Assembly: GCA_018240745.1 (NCBI GenBank)
Contig: JAFEFF010000197.1
Location: 1-42,040, forward strand
From: Pseudomonadota bacterium
GTDB taxonomy: Bacteria > Pseudomonadota > Alphaproteobacteria > Reyranellales > Reyranellaceae
DNA: 42,040 nucleotides
Direction: 5' to 3'
Shown here: one piece after another, positions 31,508-39,655 of the stretch
How the letters are laid out: each line of letters begins with the position of its first letter
Position numbering within the stretch: the stretch's first letter is position 1
Notes under the pieces: generated by a model
Seen by the model: only the letters and a program-made list of their open reading frames with translations
Databases searched by the model: none
What the model was told of the DNA's origin: nothing
Program-made: the position numbers and the translations under genes

Positions 31508-33895
31508 ATGGACTATTTCGGAGCGGGCGATGACTTCGCGGCGCTGTCGCTCGGCGATCTCGTGAAGGCACGTGACGAATTCCATCTCCACCTGCTGCAC
31601 AAGGCCAACGTGATCGGCACGGCGATCGGTCGCTATCGGCTCCGCAAATCGGATCCATGGCCGAATGCGCGCTCGGCCGACGCGGGCTCCGGGGGCTCGC
31701 GAAGCCCGCGCACGCTGCAGAACTCCGAGGTGCGCCCCTACTCGTGGCCGGCCATCCTGGTGTTCGTCAGCGAATGGCGTCAGCCGCAGGAGTTCGGCGG
31801 TGGCGGGCGGCTGCAGCACGCGGACTTCATTCCGCCTGTCGTCTACGTCTCGGATGGCCGCAAGGTGCCGATCTGCGTCGTCATGGCGGAACTCGACGAG
31901 GTACGGCACCCGTGGACCGCACCGTACACCTTCCCGGCCAACCTGATCGGCGGTGGCTTCCCCCTGATTGCCGACGTTCAGGGCGAGGAGCACATCGCCT
32001 CGGTCGGCTGCCTGGTCAGCGACGGTCACCGGACCTTTGCCCTGACCAACCGGCACGTCGCCGGCGAGCCGGGCACCCGAATCTCGGCAATCATCGGCAA
32101 CAACAAGGTCGAGATCGGCACCACCTGGAAAAAGGCGCTGGCGCGCGCGCCCTTCACGTCGATCTACGGCGAGTGGCCGGGCAAGAACGTCTATGTCGAT
32201 CTCGACGCCGCCCTGATCGACGTCGACGACGTCAACCAGTGGACGACCAGCATCTACGGCATCGGCAAGATCGGCAAGCTGGCCGACCTCGGCCCCGACA
32301 ACCTTTCGCTCCGGCTGATCGGCGCGCCGGTCCGGGCATTCGGCGCGGCGTCGCGCCAGATGTCCGGCGAGATCGCCGCCTTCTTCTACCGCTTCAAGTC
32401 GATCGGCGGCTTCGAGTATGTCGCGGATTTCCTGATCGGCCCGCGGGCGGGCAGCCTTTCGCTCGGCACCCATCCCGGCGATTCGGGAACCATCTGGCTG
32501 CTCGAGGTTGCCGGCGGCGAGCCGCAGCCGATCGCCATGCAATGGGGCGGACAGGAGTTCCTGGACGGCAGCTCGGCACAGGGCAGCTCCTATGCGCTCG
32601 CCACCATGCTGAGCACCGTCTGCACCCGGCTCGATGTCGATGTCGTGCGCGGCTTCAACGTCGACCAGGTCGACTACTGGGGGGCGGTGGGTCACTACGG
32701 CATCGCCTACGAGGCGATCCGCCATCTGCCGAAGGGACCGCTGCAGACGCTGATGAGCAACAACCTCGAGCGCATCACCTATCAGATCGCCCAGGATACC
32801 GAAGCGAACGCCAAGGGCTTGAGCAAGCGTGACTTCGTGCCGCTCGCCGATGTGCCCGACATGGTCTGGAAAGTCGGCGCCCACAAGCGCGGCGGCATGA
32901 AGGCGCCCGAGCACGCCAACCACTTCGCCGACATGGACCGGCGGCTGAAGATCCCGCTGCCCCAGGGCGCCACCCTGCTCGAAATCTGCAAGGGCCAGGC
33001 CAATGTCACCGTCGACGTCTGGCGCAAATACTACGACCAGGTGAAGAAGGACTATCCGCAGGAGGATGAGAGCCGCGGCCTGCTGCCGTTCCGCTGCTGG
33101 CAGATCTTCGACGCCATGGTCCACTACCTGAAGACGGGCAAGCAGATGCCGCAGTTCCTGTGCGCCGCCGGCATCCTCTCGCACTATGTCGGCGATGCCT
33201 GCCAACCGCTGCACATCTCCTATCTGTTCAACGGCGATCCCGACCGGAAGGTGAAGGGCAAGGTGCGCAATCCGGACGGCCCGGGAACGATCGACGGCAT
33301 GGTTCCCTTTGGCACGGGATGCCACTCGGCCTACGAGGACAAGATGGTCGACTATCACGTCGCGGATCTCTGGCCCGCGGTCGGCGCGAAGCTGAAGTCG
33401 ATCAGCGGCGGGGTCCTGCCGGCCACGGGCCAGGATGCAGCGAAGGAAGTCGTGCGCCTGATGCAGTCGACCTTCGCCGCGATCAAGCCGATGGACATCG
33501 TCAATACCTATGGCGGCGGCCAGGGATTGAAGCCCAAGGAGATGGCCGACAAGCTGTGGAAGGCGTTCGGCAACGACACGATCGACATCATGAGCGACGG
33601 TGCCGATTGCCTGGCGCGGCTGTGGCAGGGAGCGATCGCCGCCGCCGGCGTGACGCTGCAGGCCGGGGACGTCGCCGCGATCGACGAGAAGACCCTGGCC
33701 GAGATCTACCAGGATCCGGCTTTCCTCCCCTCCGAGAGCCTCAACACGATCGCCCCGGTGCTGGCGGCCGGAACCGGCGGTGCCGGTGGCTCGGCCCCGG
33801 ATGGGCACACGAGCCCGAAAAGGCCGCCGGCGAAGAAAAAGCCGGCAGCGAAGAAAAAGCCCGCGACCAAGGCGGCGAAGAAGAAGAAATCCTAG
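31508..33895 (+). CDS. Trypsin-like protease fused to an S1/P1 nuclease-like zinc domain
   Basis: A 795-residue protein of unusual make-up. Residues 1-110 are not recognised. A chymotrypsin-fold domain (about 140-375) carries a likely catalytic triad: His183 in FALTNRHVAGE, Asp233 in VDLDAALID and Ser326 in HPGDSGTIWL. A second domain (about 450-715) has the zinc-ligand pattern of S1/P1 nucleases and zinc phospholipase C: EHANHFADMD, ILSHYVGDACQPLHIS and CHSAYEDKMVDYHVADLW. The C-terminus is Lys/Pro/Ala-rich (PPAKKKPAAKKKPATKAAKK). There is no signal peptide at ATG 31508, which is chosen for GGAGGGG directly upstream; the longer open frame adds nothing. The fusion suggests an effector, defence or self-processing enzyme; that is inference. 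Confidence 0.8.
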   Translation: MDYFGAGDDFAALSLGDLVKARDEFHLHLLHKANVIGTAIGRYRLRKSDPWPNARSADAGSGGSRSPRTLQNSEVRPYSWPAILVFVSEWRQPQEFGGGGRLQHADFIPPVVYVSDGRKVPICVVMAELDEVRHPWTAPYTFPANLIGGGFPLIADVQGEEHIASVGCLVSDGHRTFALTNRHVAGEPGTRISAIIGNNKVEIGTTWKKALARAPFTSIYGEWPGKNVYVDLDAALIDVDDVNQWTTSIYGIGKIGKLADLGPDNLSLRLIGAPVRAFGAASRQMSGEIAAFFYRFKSIGGFEYVADFLIGPRAGSLSLGTHPGDSGTIWLLEVAGGEPQPIAMQWGGQEFLDGSSAQGSSYALATMLSTVCTRLDVDVVRGFNVDQVDYWGAVGHYGIAYEAIRHLPKGPLQTLMSNNLERITYQIAQDTEANAKGLSKRDFVPLADVPDMVWKVGAHKRGGMKAPEHANHFADMDRRLKIPLPQGATLLEICKGQANVTVDVWRKYYDQVKKDYPQEDESRGLLPFRCWQIFDAMVHYLKTGKQMPQFLCAAGILSHYVGDACQPLHISYLFNGDPDRKVKGKVRNPDGPGTIDGMVPFGTGCHSAYEDKMVDYHVADLWPAVGAKLKSISGGVLPATGQDAAKEVVRLMQSTFAAIKPMDIVNTYGGGQGLKPKEMADKLWKAFGNDTIDIMSDGADCLARLWQGAIAAAGVTLQAGDVAAIDEKTLAEIYQDPAFLPSESLNTIAPVLAAGTGGAGGSAPDGHTSPKRPPAKKKPAAKKKPATKAAKKKKS

Positions 33896-34001
33896 AGCGC
33901 TGCCGCGAGCCTTACGGAGTGCGTGCCGTCAGTTCCCGCTCGATGCGATCGACGGGGGTGTAGAGCGGCATATCGGCGAGCGTCGCCATCGCTGGCTCGT
34001 C

Positions 34002-35051
34002 TCAGCGCACGGCCGGAAGGTCCTGCAGGAACTCCGCCAGTTGTTTCGTGTAGAACTTGGCGTTGCCGGTCGTGCCGTGGCCACGCGTCTCGGCGCTGGC
34101 CGGGATCAGATACAGGCGGCTGCCCTTCACCTGCTTCATCGCCGCCTCGGTCAGGCCGGTCTCCGGCGGGTTGCGCTCGTCGTCGGCCGAGTTGATCGCC
34201 AGCACCCTGGCGGTGATGCGCGGCAGGAGCGGCGTCGGATCGTAGTCGCCGGAGGATTCCCACTGGTAGAGATAGTCGTTGGCGTCGGCCTTCCACGGCG
34301 CATGCAGTCGCTCGTCCAGCATCTTGTCGGCTGCCGCGCGGGTCGGCGCGAGCTTCGCGTAAGCGAGCGCGCCGCCCGACGTCGCCGTGGCGAAGAACAC
34401 CGCCGCGCGCTGCACGCCCTTCGGCTGAGTCGTGTAGTTGCCAGCGTTCCAGTCGGGATCGTTGCGGATGGTGTCGATGATCAGCCGGCGCATCATCCAG
34501 TTGCGCGCCGCCATCGGCGTCGGCTGCGCCGCCATCGGCACGGCGGCGTCGACGAAGTCGGGGAACATGCCGGCCCACAGCCACGACTGCATGCCGCCCA
34601 TCGAGTTGCCCATCACCAGCCGCAGATGCTTGATGCCGAGCCCCTCGGCCAGCAGACGGTGGTGCGCCTCGACCATGTCGGCATAGTCGTACATCGGGAA
34701 CCTCGTGCGCAGGCCGTCCGACGGCTTGGCCGACTGGCCATGGCCGATGCCGTCGGGCATGACGATGAAGTACCTGGTGGCGTCGAGCGGCTGGCCGGGG
34801 CCGAACAGCTCGCCGGCGAAACCCGGTGTCAGCAGGCCCGCGCCCGAGCCGGTCGTGCCGTGCAGCATCAGGACAGCCGGGTTCCCGGGATCGCCGAGCG
34901 TGGTGTAGTGCAGCTTCAGAGCCGGCATGGTCTCGCCGGTATGGAACTTGAAGTCTCTGGCAACCCAGTCGCCCTGCTTCGGCGCGGGATAGTCGGCGGC
35001 CGCGGCGGGCAGCGCGAAGGCCATGGCCAGGACGGCGAGCAAACGGCGCAT
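34002..35051 (-). CDS. Secreted alpha/beta hydrolase (MetX/homoserine acetyltransferase-like)
   Basis: A 349-residue protein with a clear Sec signal peptide (MRRLLAVLAMAFALPAAAAD, cleavage probably after an Ala near 19). The fold is that of MetX-like alpha/beta hydrolases: AVLMLHGTTGSG at the oxyanion loop, nucleophile Ser150 in VMGNSMGGMQSW, acid Asp in INSADDERNPPETG and base His in RGHGTTGNAKFY. MetX proteins are cytoplasmic, so this exported relative is more likely an esterase than a methionine-pathway enzyme. GGAGGAAGG precedes ATG 35051. It is convergent with the protease/nuclease gene across a 106-bp gap that holds no gene. Confidence 0.85.
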   Translation of the reverse strand: MRRLLAVLAMAFALPAAAADYPAPKQGDWVARDFKFHTGETMPALKLHYTTLGDPGNPAVLMLHGTTGSGAGLLTPGFAGELFGPGQPLDATRYFIVMPDGIGHGQSAKPSDGLRTRFPMYDYADMVEAHHRLLAEGLGIKHLRLVMGNSMGGMQSWLWAGMFPDFVDAAVPMAAQPTPMAARNWMMRRLIIDTIRNDPDWNAGNYTTQPKGVQRAAVFFATATSGGALAYAKLAPTRAAADKMLDERLHAPWKADANDYLYQWESSGDYDPTPLLPRITARVLAINSADDERNPPETGLTEAAMKQVKGSRLYLIPASAETRGHGTTGNAKFYTKQLAEFLQDLPAVR

Positions 35052-35116
35052 TCCTTCCTCCCCTGTCGTTCTCTCCGGTCACGGGTCGCAGCCTAGCCCA
35101 AATCGGCGTAGAGTCC

Positions 35117-35320
35117 GTGCCCGTGCGCGCACTTGTGACCGCGGCGATCTACTTCGGCACGTTCCTCGTCATCGGGTACCTGGCCAAGCGGCTGCTCGAC
35201 CGCTTCATGGCGCAGAACGGCACGGACCTGCGCGAGGTGCAGTCGCAGAACAAGGGCGGCGGCCAGCAGCAGCGCTTCCTGCTGGGCGGCTGGTACAAGG
35301 ATAGATCGCCCGGAAATTAG
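35117..35320 (+). CDS. Small single-helix membrane protein
   Basis: A 67-residue protein with one hydrophobic helix (about 5-23, ALVTAAIYFGTFLVIGYL) followed by a polar, Gln/Gly-rich tail (REVQSQNKGGGQQQRF, then LLGGWYKDRSPGN). The start is uncertain: three GTG codons lie in frame (35117, 35123, 35135) and none has a strong ribosome binding site. It is divergent from the secreted hydrolase, 65 bases away. No family is recognised; codon use looks like that of its neighbours, so it is probably a real gene. Confidence 0.5.
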   Translation: MPVRALVTAAIYFGTFLVIGYLAKRLLDRFMAQNGTDLREVQSQNKGGGQQQRFLLGGWYKDRSPGN

Positions 35321-35333
35321 CCCCGAAACCGGA

Positions 35334-36152
35334 TCAGGCCCGGAACACCTTCTTGAGGTCGCGGGTCGCCATGGTGTCGTTCATCCAGGTGAAGCCGCCC
35401 TTGTCCTTCATCTCCCGCGCGCCCTTCATGAATGCCGCCAGCGCCAGCCGCGACAGCGCTCCGCCGACGCTGATCCGCCGCACGCCGACCGCCTCCATCT
35501 CCGCCACCGTGAGCGCCGGATCGGCTGCGCTCATCACGACATTGATCGGCTTGCCGACCGACGAGGCGACCAGCTTCATGGTGGCGAGATCATGCAGGCC
35601 CGGAGCGTAGAGCACGTCGGCGCCGGCCTTCTCGAACGCCTGCAGGCGCTTGATGGTGTCGTCGAGATCGACGCGGCCCCGGATCAGGTTCTCGGCGCGG
35701 GCGACGAAGGTGAACGGCACCGGCAGCGAGCGCGCCATCTCGACGCCCGCGGCCACCCGCTCGACCGCATGGTTGAAGTCGTAGATGCGCTCGCCGCTCC
35801 AGTCCTCGATCGAGCCGCCGACGATGCCGACCTCCGCCGCGTCGCGCAGGATGGTGGCGGCCTCCTTGGGATCGTCGGCATAGCCGTTCTCGAGGTCGGC
35901 GTTGACCGGCAGGTCGGTCGCCTCGGCGATGACGCGGCAGTTCTCGATCAGCTCGGCGCGGCTCACCGCGCCCTCGCCGTCGGCCCGGCCGAGCGCATTG
36001 GACATGCCGAGACTGGTGGTCGCCAGCGCCTCGAAGCCCAGCGACTGCAGCAGCTTCGCGGTTCCGGCGTCCCATGGGTTGGGCAGGATCAGGATCTTCG
36101 ACTGGGCGTGCCGCTCCTTGAACAGGCGGCCCTTCTCGGCTTGCGTGCGCAT
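35334..36152 (-). CDS. Isocitrate lyase / PEP mutase superfamily enzyme, copy 1
   Basis: A 272-residue TIM-barrel protein of the ICL/PEPM superfamily, which makes or breaks C-C or C-P bonds next to a carboxylate using Mg2+. Motifs: LPNPWDAGTAKLLQSLGFEA, the Mg-loop LPVNADLENGYADDP, GIVGGSIEDWSG and FTFVARAENLI. The ICL signature KKCGH and the PEP-mutase Lys in EDKxxxK are both absent, so it is neither a true isocitrate lyase nor a true PEP mutase; it falls in the uncharacterised COG2513-like set. GGAGAG lies before ATG 36152. It is divergent from the DsbA-like gene. A paralogue is at 38396. Confidence 0.82.
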   Translation of the reverse strand: MRTQAEKGRLFKERHAQSKILILPNPWDAGTAKLLQSLGFEALATTSLGMSNALGRADGEGAVSRAELIENCRVIAEATDLPVNADLENGYADDPKEAATILRDAAEVGIVGGSIEDWSGERIYDFNHAVERVAAGVEMARSLPVPFTFVARAENLIRGRVDLDDTIKRLQAFEKAGADVLYAPGLHDLATMKLVASSVGKPINVVMSAADPALTVAEMEAVGVRRISVGGALSRLALAAFMKGAREMKDKGGFTWMNDTMATRDLKKVFRA

Positions 36153-36227
36153 GGCGTCTCTCCGCGTTTCTGCTATGGGATCACGCATGAATGCCCTCCC
36201 GCAACGGGAACGAACCGGAGAGATCAA

Positions 36228-36788
36228 ATGACCCAAACGTCCTGGCGCGCCGATCCTCTTGTGTGGGGACATGGTCCGCGCGTTTTCGAGATCTTTCTCG
36301 AACCAACCTGCCCGTTTTCCGTGCGGGCGTTCGGCAAGCTCGATGCGTTGCTCGCCGAAGCAGGGCCCGACAGGATCACGATCAAGCTTCGGCTTCAGTC
36401 CCAGCCTTGGCACATGTATTCAGGTGTGGTGACGCGTTGCGTGATCGCAGCCTCGACCCTGGAGGCTGGCAAGGAAGCGGCGAAGGCCGTGCTCGCCGCG
36501 GTTGCCTCGCATCGCGAGGAATTCGAGTTCGACCATCACGCAGGCGGCCCAAACATGAACGCCACGCCCAACGACATCATTGCCCGGATCGAGGGATACA
36601 GTGGATTGAAGCTGGCCGCCGCCTTCGCGATTCCCAACCTCGACCGCGAGATCAAATGGCACTGCAAACTCGCCCGGCAGAATGGCATCCATGTCTCGCC
36701 CACTTTCCTGATCGACGGCCTGGTGCGGCCGGAGATCAGCAGCGGCGACAAGGTTTCAGACTGGGTTGCGCATCTGCTGGCCGCCTGA
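36228..36788 (+). CDS. DsbA-like thioredoxin-fold protein with a C-P-F-S motif
   Basis: A 186-residue thioredoxin-fold protein without a signal peptide. The active-site position reads EPTCPFSVRAF, so only the first cysteine of CxxC remains, which rules out ordinary disulfide oxidation. The cis-proline loop is VSPTFLIDGLV. A single-Cys site suggests a glutathione-linked transferase or isomerase, or a monothiol redox partner. ATG 36228 is preceded by GGAGAGA; the frame is open far upstream but without domains. It is convergent with the monooxygenase gene, 6 nt apart. Confidence 0.78.
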   Translation: MTQTSWRADPLVWGHGPRVFEIFLEPTCPFSVRAFGKLDALLAEAGPDRITIKLRLQSQPWHMYSGVVTRCVIAASTLEAGKEAAKAVLAAVASHREEFEFDHHAGGPNMNATPNDIIARIEGYSGLKLAAAFAIPNLDREIKWHCKLARQNGIHVSPTFLIDGLVRPEISSGDKVSDWVAHLLAA

Positions 36789-36794
36789 GGAGGC

Positions 36795-38285
36795 CTAGCG
36801 CGAGAACACCATCGCATCGCGCAGCCGGCCGAAGCGCAGGCTGAGCAGGTCGAGCGCGTAGTTCTGGTAGAGCTTCCACGGGCGCTTCGAGCCCTGCTTG
36901 GGCTGGTGCGCCAGCGCGCGCTGGATGTAGCCCGAGGAGAAGTTGACCCACGGCTCCTCTCGAAGGGTCGGATCCCCGTTGTGCGGCGTGCACTGGCGAT
37001 AACCGTGGCGGTCCATGTGGTTCAGCAGCCGGCAGACATACTCGCACACCAGGTCGGCCTTCAGCGTCCACGAGGCGTTGGTGTAGCCGAACACCGACGC
37101 GAGGTTCGGCACGTCGGAGTACATCATGCCCTTGTAGATGAAGCGCTTGGAGAGATCGACCGGCTGGCCGTCGACCGTCAGCCTGGCGCCGCCGACCGGC
37201 ACCAGCACCAGGCCGGTCGCGGTGACGATCATGTCGGCGGCGAGCTCGGCGCCCGACTTCAGGCGGATACCCGTCTCGGTGAAGGTCTCGATGTGGTCGG
37301 TGACGACCGTCACCTTGCCCTGTCGGATGGCGCGGAAGAAGTCGGCATCGGGCACCAGGCAGAGGCGCTGGTCCCACGGATTGTAGCGCGGCGTGAAGTG
37401 GCGCTCGACGTCGTAATCCGCCCCCAGCATCTGGCGCACATAGCCGAGCAGCAGGCTCTTCACCTTCTCCGGCTTGCGCTTGCACATCTGGTAGAAATAC
37501 ATGCCGAGCAGCACGTTCTTCCAGCGCGTCACGATGTAGGCGAGGCTGAGCGGCAGGCGGCGGCGCACCTTGGTCGCGAACGGATCCTGCGACGGCCGCA
37601 CCGCCATGTAGGTCGGCGAGCGCTGCAGCATGGTGACGTGTGCCGCGCCCGAGTCGGCCATCGCCGGCACCAGGGTCACCGCCGTGGCGCCGCTGCCGAT
37701 CACCACCACCTTCTTGCCCTGGTAGTCGATGTCGGCGGTCCATTTCTGCGGATGGACGATCTCGCCCTTGAAGCGCTCCCTGCCGGGGAAGTCCGGCAGG
37801 TAGCCGGCATCGGTGCGATAGTAGCCGCTGCACATCCAGAGGAAGCTGCAGGTGAAACGGACGCGCTCCTTGCTCTCGCCGCGCTCGGCCTCGACCGTCC
37901 AGCGCGCGTCGGGCGTCGACCACGAGGCGCCGACCACGCGGTGCTCGAAACGGATCTTCTTGTCGATGCCGTGATCGCTCGCGACCTCGCGGATGTACTT
38001 CAGGATCGACGGGCCGTCGGCGATCGCCTTGGCCTCCTTCCACGGCCGGAAGCGGTAGCCCAGCGTGTACATGTCCGAGTCGGACCGCACGCCGGGATAG
38101 CGGAACAGGTCCCAGGTGCCGCCGCTCGCCGCGCGGCCCTCGAGGATGGCGTAGCTCTTGCCCGGGCAGCGATCCTGCAGGTGCCAGGCGGCGCCGATGC
38201 CCGACAGGCCGGCGCCGACGATCAGGACGTCGAAATGCTCGGTTTCGGTGCGGCCCTCGGCGTCGGGGCGAACGTAGGTGTCCAT
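36795..38285 (-). CDS. Flavin monooxygenase of the Baeyer-Villiger type
   Basis: A 496-residue FAD/NADPH enzyme. The FAD site is VLIVGAGLSGIGAAWHL (Gly24, 26, 29). The Baeyer-Villiger fingerprint F-x-G-x3-H-x3-W is present exactly as F172-K-G174-EIV-H178-PQK-W182. The NADPH site is VVIGSGATAVTLVPAM, and the ATG motif appears as TATGLVLVPVGG. It should insert oxygen next to a ketone to make an ester or lactone, like EthA or cyclohexanone monooxygenase. The ATG lacks a strong ribosome binding site. It lies between two ICL/PEPM-like genes on the same strand. Confidence 0.88.
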   Translation of the reverse strand: MDTYVRPDAEGRTETEHFDVLIVGAGLSGIGAAWHLQDRCPGKSYAILEGRAASGGTWDLFRYPGVRSDSDMYTLGYRFRPWKEAKAIADGPSILKYIREVASDHGIDKKIRFEHRVVGASWSTPDARWTVEAERGESKERVRFTCSFLWMCSGYYRTDAGYLPDFPGRERFKGEIVHPQKWTADIDYQGKKVVVIGSGATAVTLVPAMADSGAAHVTMLQRSPTYMAVRPSQDPFATKVRRRLPLSLAYIVTRWKNVLLGMYFYQMCKRKPEKVKSLLLGYVRQMLGADYDVERHFTPRYNPWDQRLCLVPDADFFRAIRQGKVTVVTDHIETFTETGIRLKSGAELAADMIVTATGLVLVPVGGARLTVDGQPVDLSKRFIYKGMMYSDVPNLASVFGYTNASWTLKADLVCEYVCRLLNHMDRHGYRQCTPHNGDPTLREEPWVNFSSGYIQRALAHQPKQGSKRPWKLYQNYALDLLSLRFGRLRDAMVFSR

Positions 38286-38395
38286 GGTCCGGTTAATGAC
38301 GCACCCGTCACGCCGACGCAACTCGCCTTCCGCCTGCAGGGTAGGGCCCGAACCACGGCCCTTTCCGCTCCATAAGCTGACAAAAGCTCGGGTTC

Positions 38396-39220
38396 TCAGT
38401 CCTTCATGTAGCCGCTGAGGGTGGCCGTCGAGACCACGCGGTCGACGTAGGTGAAGGTACCCTTGTCCTTCACTTCGGTGGCGGCCTCGATCAGCCCGGT
38501 CATTGCCGCCTTCCAGAGCGAGGTGGCGAGGCTGATGCGCTTCACGCCGGCCGCCTCGAGCTCGGCCTTGGAGAAGCTCTTCTTCGGGATCCCGACCATG
38601 AAGTTGAACGGCTTGCCGATCGCGCTGGTCACCTTCTTGACCGCGGCGAGATCGGGCAGGCCCGGCGCGAACAGCACGTCGGCGCCCGCCGCCTCGAACG
38701 CCTTGAGGCGCGCGATGACGTCGTCGAGGTCGGCCTTGCCGCGCAGGAAGCCCTCGGCGCGCGCCGTCAGCACGAACGGGAACGGCAATGCCTTGGCCGC
38801 CTTCGACGCCGCCGCCACACGCGCGACCGCGCGCTCGAGGTCGAACAGCGGCGCGTCCTTGTTGCCGGTCGCATCCTCGATCGAGCCGCCGACCAGGCCC
38901 GCCTCGGCTGCGCCCCTGATGGTGAGCGCCGCGGCCTCCGGCGTGTCGCCGAAGCCCTTCTCGAGATCGCCGATCACCGGGATGTCGACGGCGCCCGCGA
39001 TCAGCCGGGCATTGGCCAGCGACTCCTCGCGCGTCACCCTGCCGTCGCGCTTGCCCAGCACGCCGGCCTTGGCGCCGCTCGAGGTCGCGAGCGCCTGGAA
39101 GCCCATCGCCTCCAGCACCCGCGCCGAGCCCGCGTCCCACGGATTGGGAATGACGAAGGCGCCGGGCGCCTCGTGCAGGGCCCGCAATCTCTTCGCCTTG
39201 TCGGCCTGGCTGACGCTCAT
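38396..39220 (-). CDS. Isocitrate lyase / PEP mutase superfamily enzyme, copy 2
   Basis: A 274-residue paralogue of the protein at 35334. Motifs: IPNPWDAGSARVLEAMGFQA, the Mg-loop IPVIGDLEKGFGDTPE, GGSIEDATGNKDAPLFDLE and VLTARAEGFLRGKADL. As in copy 1, KKCGH and EDKxxxK are missing. Metal-loop residues differ from copy 1 (GDLEKGFGD against NADLENGYAD), so the substrates may differ. AGAGGAAAA lies before ATG 39220. It follows the second GFA gene by 30 nt and may be cotranscribed with it. Confidence 0.82.
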   Translation of the reverse strand: MSVSQADKAKRLRALHEAPGAFVIPNPWDAGSARVLEAMGFQALATSSGAKAGVLGKRDGRVTREESLANARLIAGAVDIPVIGDLEKGFGDTPEAAALTIRGAAEAGLVGGSIEDATGNKDAPLFDLERAVARVAAASKAAKALPFPFVLTARAEGFLRGKADLDDVIARLKAFEAAGADVLFAPGLPDLAAVKKVTSAIGKPFNFMVGIPKKSFSKAELEAAGVKRISLATSLWKAAMTGLIEAATEVKDKGTFTYVDRVVSTATLSGYMKD

Positions 39221-39250
39221 GATGTTTTCCTCTCGGTCGCGACGGGCCGG

Positions 39251-39607
39251 CTAGAGGCTGCGGCCGTCGACTTGCTTGGGCGAAAGTTTGTTCACGTCGA
39301 TCCCGTCGCAGCAACGGAGATTTATTCCGACCTGGTCCGAGCCGTCCTTGCCCTTGCCCTGGGCGAAGCTCTCGATGCCGCAGGTCGGGCAGAAGCGGTG
39401 ATGCGCGATATGCTTGTTGAACTGGTAGTCGCCCAGCTTGCCCTCGCCCTTGGTCAGCTTGAACTTCGTCGCCGGCGCGAACGCCCACACCGCGCCGAGC
39501 CGCGAGCAGATCGAGCAGTTGCAGGTGATCGCCGTCGCCGGATCGACCTCGACCGTGTAGGCAATCGCGCCGCAATGGCAGCTTCCTGTCAGGTTTTGCA
39601 TCGCCAT
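39251..39607 (-). CDS. Second GFA-family zinc protein
   Basis: A 118-residue GFA/CENP-V-type zinc protein. Zinc-site cysteines are in TGSCHCGAIAYTVEV (10, 12), TCNCSICSR and FCPTCGIESFAQ. The extra pair in INLRCCDGIDV near the end is typical of the small GFA group. ATG 39607 is picked because GGAGG lies six bases upstream; the in-frame ATG at 39601 is a less likely alternative. It is 48 nt downstream of phnA on the same strand, so it probably belongs to that transcription unit. It differs clearly from the GFA protein at 13312. Confidence 0.88.
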   Translation of the reverse strand: MAMQNLTGSCHCGAIAYTVEVDPATAITCNCSICSRLGAVWAFAPATKFKLTKGEGKLGDYQFNKHIAHHRFCPTCGIESFAQGKGKDGSDQVGINLRCCDGIDVNKLSPKQVDGRSL

Positions 39608-39655
39608 GGTCCACCTCCGGTGCGTCAACGCTCCGGCGGCCGCTGCGGTGGCCTT

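Noticed and set aside
31508..33895. A simple secreted S1/P1 nuclease
   Set aside because: There is no signal peptide, and the first half carries an apparent serine-protease triad, so the protein is described as a fusion.
35334..39220. PEP mutase (phosphonate synthesis) for the two ICL/PEPM-like proteins
   Set aside because: The EDKxxxK lysine motif needed by PEP mutase is missing in both, and no phosphonopyruvate decarboxylase is seen, so phosphonate production cannot be claimed.
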